From Deltaproteobacteria bacterium (GTDB lineage: Bacteria > Desulfobacterota > Binatia > UBA12015), in the NCBI GenBank assembly GCA_016874795.1, contig VGTG01000057.1, positions 1 to 32,693 on the forward strand: DNA of 32,693 bases, in the 5' to 3' direction. Below, in pieces: positions 29,382 to 32,693 of this stretch. Position numbers and translations under genes: made by a program. The notes beneath the pieces were generated by a model. The model saw only the letters and a list, made by a program, of their open reading frames with translations, made no database searches and was not told the origin of the DNA. Position 1 is the stretch's first letter. Every line of letters begins with the position of its first letter.

Positions 29382-30158
29382 TTACGGGTGCTCCGTCCCG
29401 AGCGACGTCAGGATCTCGGGACCATTTGCGGTCACGGCGACCGAGTGCTCGAAGTGCGCCGACAGGCGGCGGTCCTTCGTCACGGCGGTCCACCCGTCCT
29501 CGAGAACCTCGACCTCGTACGTTCCCGCGCAGACCATCGGCTCGATCGCGAGCACCATTCCTTCCTTCAGCCGAGGGTTCTGACCGCGGCTCACGTAGTT
29601 CGGAACCTGCGGCTCCTCGTGGAGACGCTGTCCGATCCCGTGGCCGACGAAATCCCGCACGACGCCATAGCCGTGCGCCTCGGCGTGCGTCTGGATCGCC
29701 TCGGAGACGTCGCGAATGCGGTTTCCGACGCGCAGCTTCTCGATGCCGCGATCGAGCGCTTCGCGCGTCACCCGGATCAAGTCGTGCGCTTCCCGGCTCG
29801 TCTGGCCGACGCCGACCGTCAACGCGCCGTCGCCGTAGTAGCCCTTGCGTACCACGCCGAAGTCGAGGCCGACGATGTCACCGTCCGCGAGCACGCGCCT
29901 CGGAGAAGGCATGCCGTGCACGACTTCTTCGTTGATCGAGACGCAGAGGGTCGCGGGATAGACGCGCCCTCCGACGACGTAGCCCTTGAAGGCGGGCTCG
30001 GCGCCGCTCTCGCGCGTCCACTGCTCTGCATAGCGATCGAGTTCGCCGGTCGAGATTCCCGGACGCACGAGCTCGCTCAAGCGCGCGAGCGTCTCGGCGA
30101 CGATCTGGCACGCGGAGCGGATCAGGTCGATCTCCCCCTGGCTGCGACGCACGATCAT
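29382..30158 (-). CDS. map: Methionine aminopeptidase, type I
   Basis: The protein has 258 residues from ATG 30158, which overlaps the adk stop (ATGA). The pita-bread metal site is complete: D99 (GLDFG), D110 (YGDGA), H173 (GHGIG), E206 (IEPM) and E237 (FEHS). It removes initiator methionine from nascent proteins. Its place between adk and infA is a common spc-operon arrangement. Confidence 0.97.
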   Translation of the reverse strand: MIVRRSQGEIDLIRSACQIVAETLARLSELVRPGISTGELDRYAEQWTRESGAEPAFKGYVVGGRVYPATLCVSINEEVVHGMPSPRRVLADGDIVGLDFGVVRKGYYGDGALTVGVGQTSREAHDLIRVTREALDRGIEKLRVGNRIRDVSEAIQTHAEAHGYGVVRDFVGHGIGQRLHEEPQVPNYVSRGQNPRLKEGMVLAIEPMVCAGTYEVEVLEDGWTAVTKDRRLSAHFEHSVAVTANGPEILTSLGTEHP

Positions 30159-30820
30159 GCCGCGCCTCGGCCGGCGAGGCCTTCGAGCAGCCTCTGGAAG
30201 ACGTCGTCCCGTGAGCCCGTACCGTCGACTTCGACGAGCGCGTTGCGCTTGCCGTAGTAGGCGAGAAGCGGCTCGGTCTCGCGACGGTAGACCTCGAGGC
30301 GCGCGTGGATCACGTCTTCCCGGTCGTCGTCGCGCTGATAGAGCTCGCCGCCGCAGCGATCGCAGACGTCCGGCTTCTTCGGCGGGCTGGAGACGAGGTG
30401 GTACATCGCGCCGCACGGGCGGCAGGTACGTCGCGAGGAAAGACGCTTGATCACGACTTCCGCGGGCACGCGCAGGCTCAGCGCGAGGAGCGGACCTGCC
30501 TCGCCGTTCAGCTTCTCGAGGTCCTCTGCCTGGCGGATGGAACGCGGAAAGCCGTCGAGGATGTAGCCGCGCGCGCAATCCGGCGCGCCGATCCGATCAC
30601 GCACGATTCCGAGCATGATCTCGTCGGGAACGAGCTCTCCCCTGTCCATCAGCCTTTTTGCCTTCTTGCCCAATTCCGAACCACGCTGCGCTTCGTCGCG
30701 GAGCATTCCACCCGTCGAGATGTGCGGCACCCGAAGGTGCTCTGCCAGCAGATCCGCCTGCGTACCCTTTCCCGCTCCCGGGGGTCCCATCAGGACGAGG
30801 TGCGATCGGCTCACTGCCAT
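30155..30820 (-). CDS. adk: Adenylate kinase (zinc LID type)
   Basis: The protein has 221 residues. The P-loop is GPPGAGKGT (12-20); HISTGGMLRD binds AMP; GYILDGFPRS is family-typical. The LID carries four cysteines C133, C136, C153 and C156, so a structural zinc is expected. It equilibrates ATP, ADP and AMP. It lies 18 bp after secY. ATG 30820 has only a weak ribosome site. Confidence 0.96.
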   Translation of the reverse strand: MAVSRSHLVLMGPPGAGKGTQADLLAEHLRVPHISTGGMLRDEAQRGSELGKKAKRLMDRGELVPDEIMLGIVRDRIGAPDCARGYILDGFPRSIRQAEDLEKLNGEAGPLLALSLRVPAEVVIKRLSSRRTCRPCGAMYHLVSSPPKKPDVCDRCGGELYQRDDDREDVIHARLEVYRRETEPLLAYYGKRNALVEVDGTGSRDDVFQRLLEGLAGRGAA

Positions 30821-30838
30821 GTGGACGCCGCGGCTCTT

Positions 30839-32149
30839 CTAACCGCGCCGCCCGCGAATACGGCCGCGCTTCATGAAACCTTCGTAGTTTCGAGTCAGGA
30901 GGTGTGTCTCCATCTGCGCGACCGTATCCAAAGCCACTCCGACGACGATCAGGAGCGCCGTCCCACCGAAGAAGAACGGCACGTTGAACTGCTGGATCAG
31001 GATCGTCGGAAGGACGCACACCGCCGAGATGTAGATCGCTCCGCCGAGAGTGAGCCGCGTCAGGATACGGTCGATGTAGTCCGCCGTCCGCTTGCCCGGC
31101 CGGATACCTGGGATGTACCCGCCGAACTTCTTCATGTTGTCGGCGACCTCGACCGGGTCGAAGGTCACCGCGGTGTAGAAGTAACAAAAGAAGACGATCA
31201 GCACCACGTAGACGACGTTGTAGAGGAGGTTGCCCGGGGACAGCAGCTCGGCCGCCCGGTCCGCCCACGGGTGCTGGAGGAAGCTCGCGATCGTCCCCGG
31301 GAAGATCAGGATCGACGACGCGAAGATCGGCGGAATGACCCCCGCCGTGTTGATCTTGAGAGGCAGGTGCGAGCTCTGGCCGCCGTACATGCGCCGGCCG
31401 ACGACGCGCTTCGCGTACTGGACCGGAATGCGCCGGTGCCCGCGCTCGACGAAGATGATGAAGCCGATCACGACGACCATCAGAGCGGAGATGAACAGCA
31501 CCGTGAAGAGCGAGAGCTCGCCCTCGTTCATGAACTGGACCGTCGTCGTCACGGCCGAGGGAAGTGCCGCGACGATGCCCGCGAAGATCACGAGCGAGAT
31601 GCCGTTCCCGATGCCCCTCTCGGTCACCTGCTCGCCGAGCCACATGATGAAGGCCGTGCCCGCGGTCAAGGTCACCATGCTCATCAAGCGGAACGACCAG
31701 CCCGGGTTGTACACGACGCTGGCGCCGCCCGGGGCCTGGATCTGCTCGAGCCCGATGCTGATGAAGAGGCTCTGGATCAGGGCCAGGACGACGGTGCCGT
31801 ACCGCGTGTACTGCGTGATCTTGCGGCGGCCGGCTTCGCCTTCCTTCTTCAGGTTCTCGAGGGTCGGGATGACGACCGTCAGAAGCTGCAGGATGATGGA
31901 CGCGCTGATGTACGGCATGATGCCGAGCGCGAAGATCGAGAAGCGCTCGAGCGCGCCTCCCGAGAACAGGTTGACGAGCCCGAAGACGTCGTTGGACGCC
32001 TCGGCGAAGAACGCCTGCATCGCCTTGCCGTCGATGCCCGGCGTCGGGATCGCGACCCCGACCCGGTAGACGGCGATCATACCGGCGGTGAAAAGAAGCC
32101 GCTTCTTCAGCTCCTCGACGCGCAGCGTGTTCGAGAAGCCCGTCGTCAC
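30839..32149 (-). CDS. secY: Preprotein translocase subunit SecY
   Basis: The protein has 436 residues from GTG 32149, overlapping the rplO stop as GTGA. Ten membrane segments are visible. Family signatures include YRVGVAIPTPGID, GIMPYISASIILQLL, YTRYGTVVLALIQ and, near the end, GGTALLIVVGVALDTVAQME. It forms the SecYEG protein-conducting channel in the inner membrane. Confidence 0.97.
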   Translation of the reverse strand: MTTGFSNTLRVEELKKRLLFTAGMIAVYRVGVAIPTPGIDGKAMQAFFAEASNDVFGLVNLFSGGALERFSIFALGIMPYISASIILQLLTVVIPTLENLKKEGEAGRRKITQYTRYGTVVLALIQSLFISIGLEQIQAPGGASVVYNPGWSFRLMSMVTLTAGTAFIMWLGEQVTERGIGNGISLVIFAGIVAALPSAVTTTVQFMNEGELSLFTVLFISALMVVVIGFIIFVERGHRRIPVQYAKRVVGRRMYGGQSSHLPLKINTAGVIPPIFASSILIFPGTIASFLQHPWADRAAELLSPGNLLYNVVYVVLIVFFCYFYTAVTFDPVEVADNMKKFGGYIPGIRPGKRTADYIDRILTRLTLGGAIYISAVCVLPTILIQQFNVPFFFGGTALLIVVGVALDTVAQMETHLLTRNYEGFMKRGRIRGRRG

Positions 32150-32589
32150 TCGATCACCTCGGCCGTTCCCCCCTGGCTCTCGATGGCCTCGCGGGCGGAG
32201 CGGCTGAAGCCGTGCGCCTTGACGGTGAGCTTCCGGTCGAGCGCGCCGGTGCCCAGGATCTTGATCGGCAGGCCGGTCTTGCGTGCGACGCGCGCGCGCA
32301 ACATGGCCTCGGGGTCGACGACGCTGTCCGCGTCGAAGCGCGAGAGGGTCGTCAGGTTGACGACCTGCATCTCGCGACGGAACGGGTTGTGGAAGCCGCG
32401 CTTCGGCAGACGACGCTGAAGCGGCATCTGGCCGCCCTCGTAGCCGGGCTTCGAGTTTCCGCCCGAGCGCGAGTTGCGGCCCTTGTGTCCGCGGCCCGCG
32501 GTCTTGCCGTTGCCGGATCCGGTGCCGCGGCCGACGCGCTTGCGCGCGCGGCGCGATCCCGTTCCGGGCTGGAGGTTGGAAAGATCCAC
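32146..32589 (-). CDS. rplO: 50S ribosomal protein uL15
   Basis: The protein has 147 residues from GTG 32589. The N-terminal half is a basic, Gly-rich tail (RKRVGRGTGSGNGKTAGRGHKG, broken here only by family-typical Gly) and QMPLQRRLPKRGF; the C-terminal part has LTVKAHGFSRSAREAIE. Immediately after rpmD and before secY, the standard order. Confidence 0.96.
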   Translation of the reverse strand: MDLSNLQPGTGSRRARKRVGRGTGSGNGKTAGRGHKGRNSRSGGNSKPGYEGGQMPLQRRLPKRGFHNPFRREMQVVNLTTLSRFDADSVVDPEAMLRARVARKTGLPIKILGTGALDRKLTVKAHGFSRSAREAIESQGGTAEVIE

Positions 32590-32594
32590 GGCGA

Positions 32595-32693
32595 TCAGCC
32601 CTCCTCGACCGCGAGCAGGTGAGCGACGGCGCGGATGCGGCCGCGCATCTGCGGCGTGTCCGCGACCATCGAACGCGAGCCGCGCCGGCGAAG
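32595..32693 (-). CDS. rpmD: 50S ribosomal protein uL30, C-terminal part
   Basis: An open frame enters from the window edge and stops at TGA 32597-32595. The 32 visible residues, LRRRGSRSMVADTPQMRG then IRAVAHLLAVEEG, match the C-terminal half of uL30 (cf. 'vxDtPxxrGmixkVxhLV'). It lies directly before rplO, as expected. The start lies outside the window. Confidence 0.9.
   Translation of the reverse strand, partial: LRRRGSRSMVADTPQMRGRIRAVAHLLAVEEG

Overview
The window looks like chromosomal DNA from a high-GC, LPS-bearing (diderm) bacterium. LptD and a GDP-rhamnose pathway point to an outer membrane with surface glycans. The ribosomal spc/alpha gene order is typically bacterial. The argS-SPOR pair, the compact trp operon running into accD-folC-lptD, and an exported protein with a long Pro-Thr linker and a beta-helix would fit a deltaproteobacterium-like lineage such as Desulfobacterota, Myxococcota or Binatota. 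This placement is inference; no rRNA or other decisive marker is present. Base composition is high-GC throughout, and nothing resembles a prophage, IS transposase, CRISPR array or tRNA.

Layout. (1) 1-1055, minus strand: the 5' part of an unknown exported protein, then a small membrane-anchored protein with an NTF2-like outline. (2) 1375-4187, plus strand: an ArnT/PMT-type membrane glycosyltransferase and a GT-B glycosyltransferase joined by a TTGA start-stop overlap. (3) 23547 down to 4165, minus strand: about 19 kb of closely packed genes in the order argS, SPOR protein, trpE, trpG, trpD, trpC, trpF, trpB, trpA, accD, folC, lptD, GT2, gmd, GDP-6-deoxymannose reductase, gspE/pilB-type ATPase, GT2. 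Many junctions are ATGA, GTGA or TTGA overlaps. (4) 23816-25744, plus strand: an exported protein with a (PT)n linker and C-terminal beta-helix-like repeats. (5) 32693 down to 25959, minus strand: rpmD (partial), rplO, secY, adk, map, infA, rpmJ, rpsM, rpsK, rpsD, rpoA, rplQ, the canonical spc/alpha block.

How the genes fit together. Block 3 combines arginyl-tRNA charging, a complete chorismate-to-tryptophan pathway, one acetyl-CoA carboxylase subunit and folate polyglutamylation. It then moves into envelope work: LPS export to the outer membrane, GDP-D-rhamnose supply, and glycosyltransferases that could use such sugars. The glycosyltransferases of block 2 meet those of block 3 tail to tail, so 1.4-10 kb reads as one glycan-assembly neighbourhood.

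The most unusual signals are: a perfect 36-bp inverted repeat around an 83-nt core between two convergent gene ends (25768-25922); a near-perfect tandem duplication of a ribosome-binding site plus start codon (364-399); a non-consensus residue at the expected catalytic-acid position of TrpF; and an 11-bp inverted repeat in a divergent promoter region (1237-1298). I see no clearly new multi-gene system; the inverted-repeat element and the beta-helix protein are the best candidates for something undescribed.
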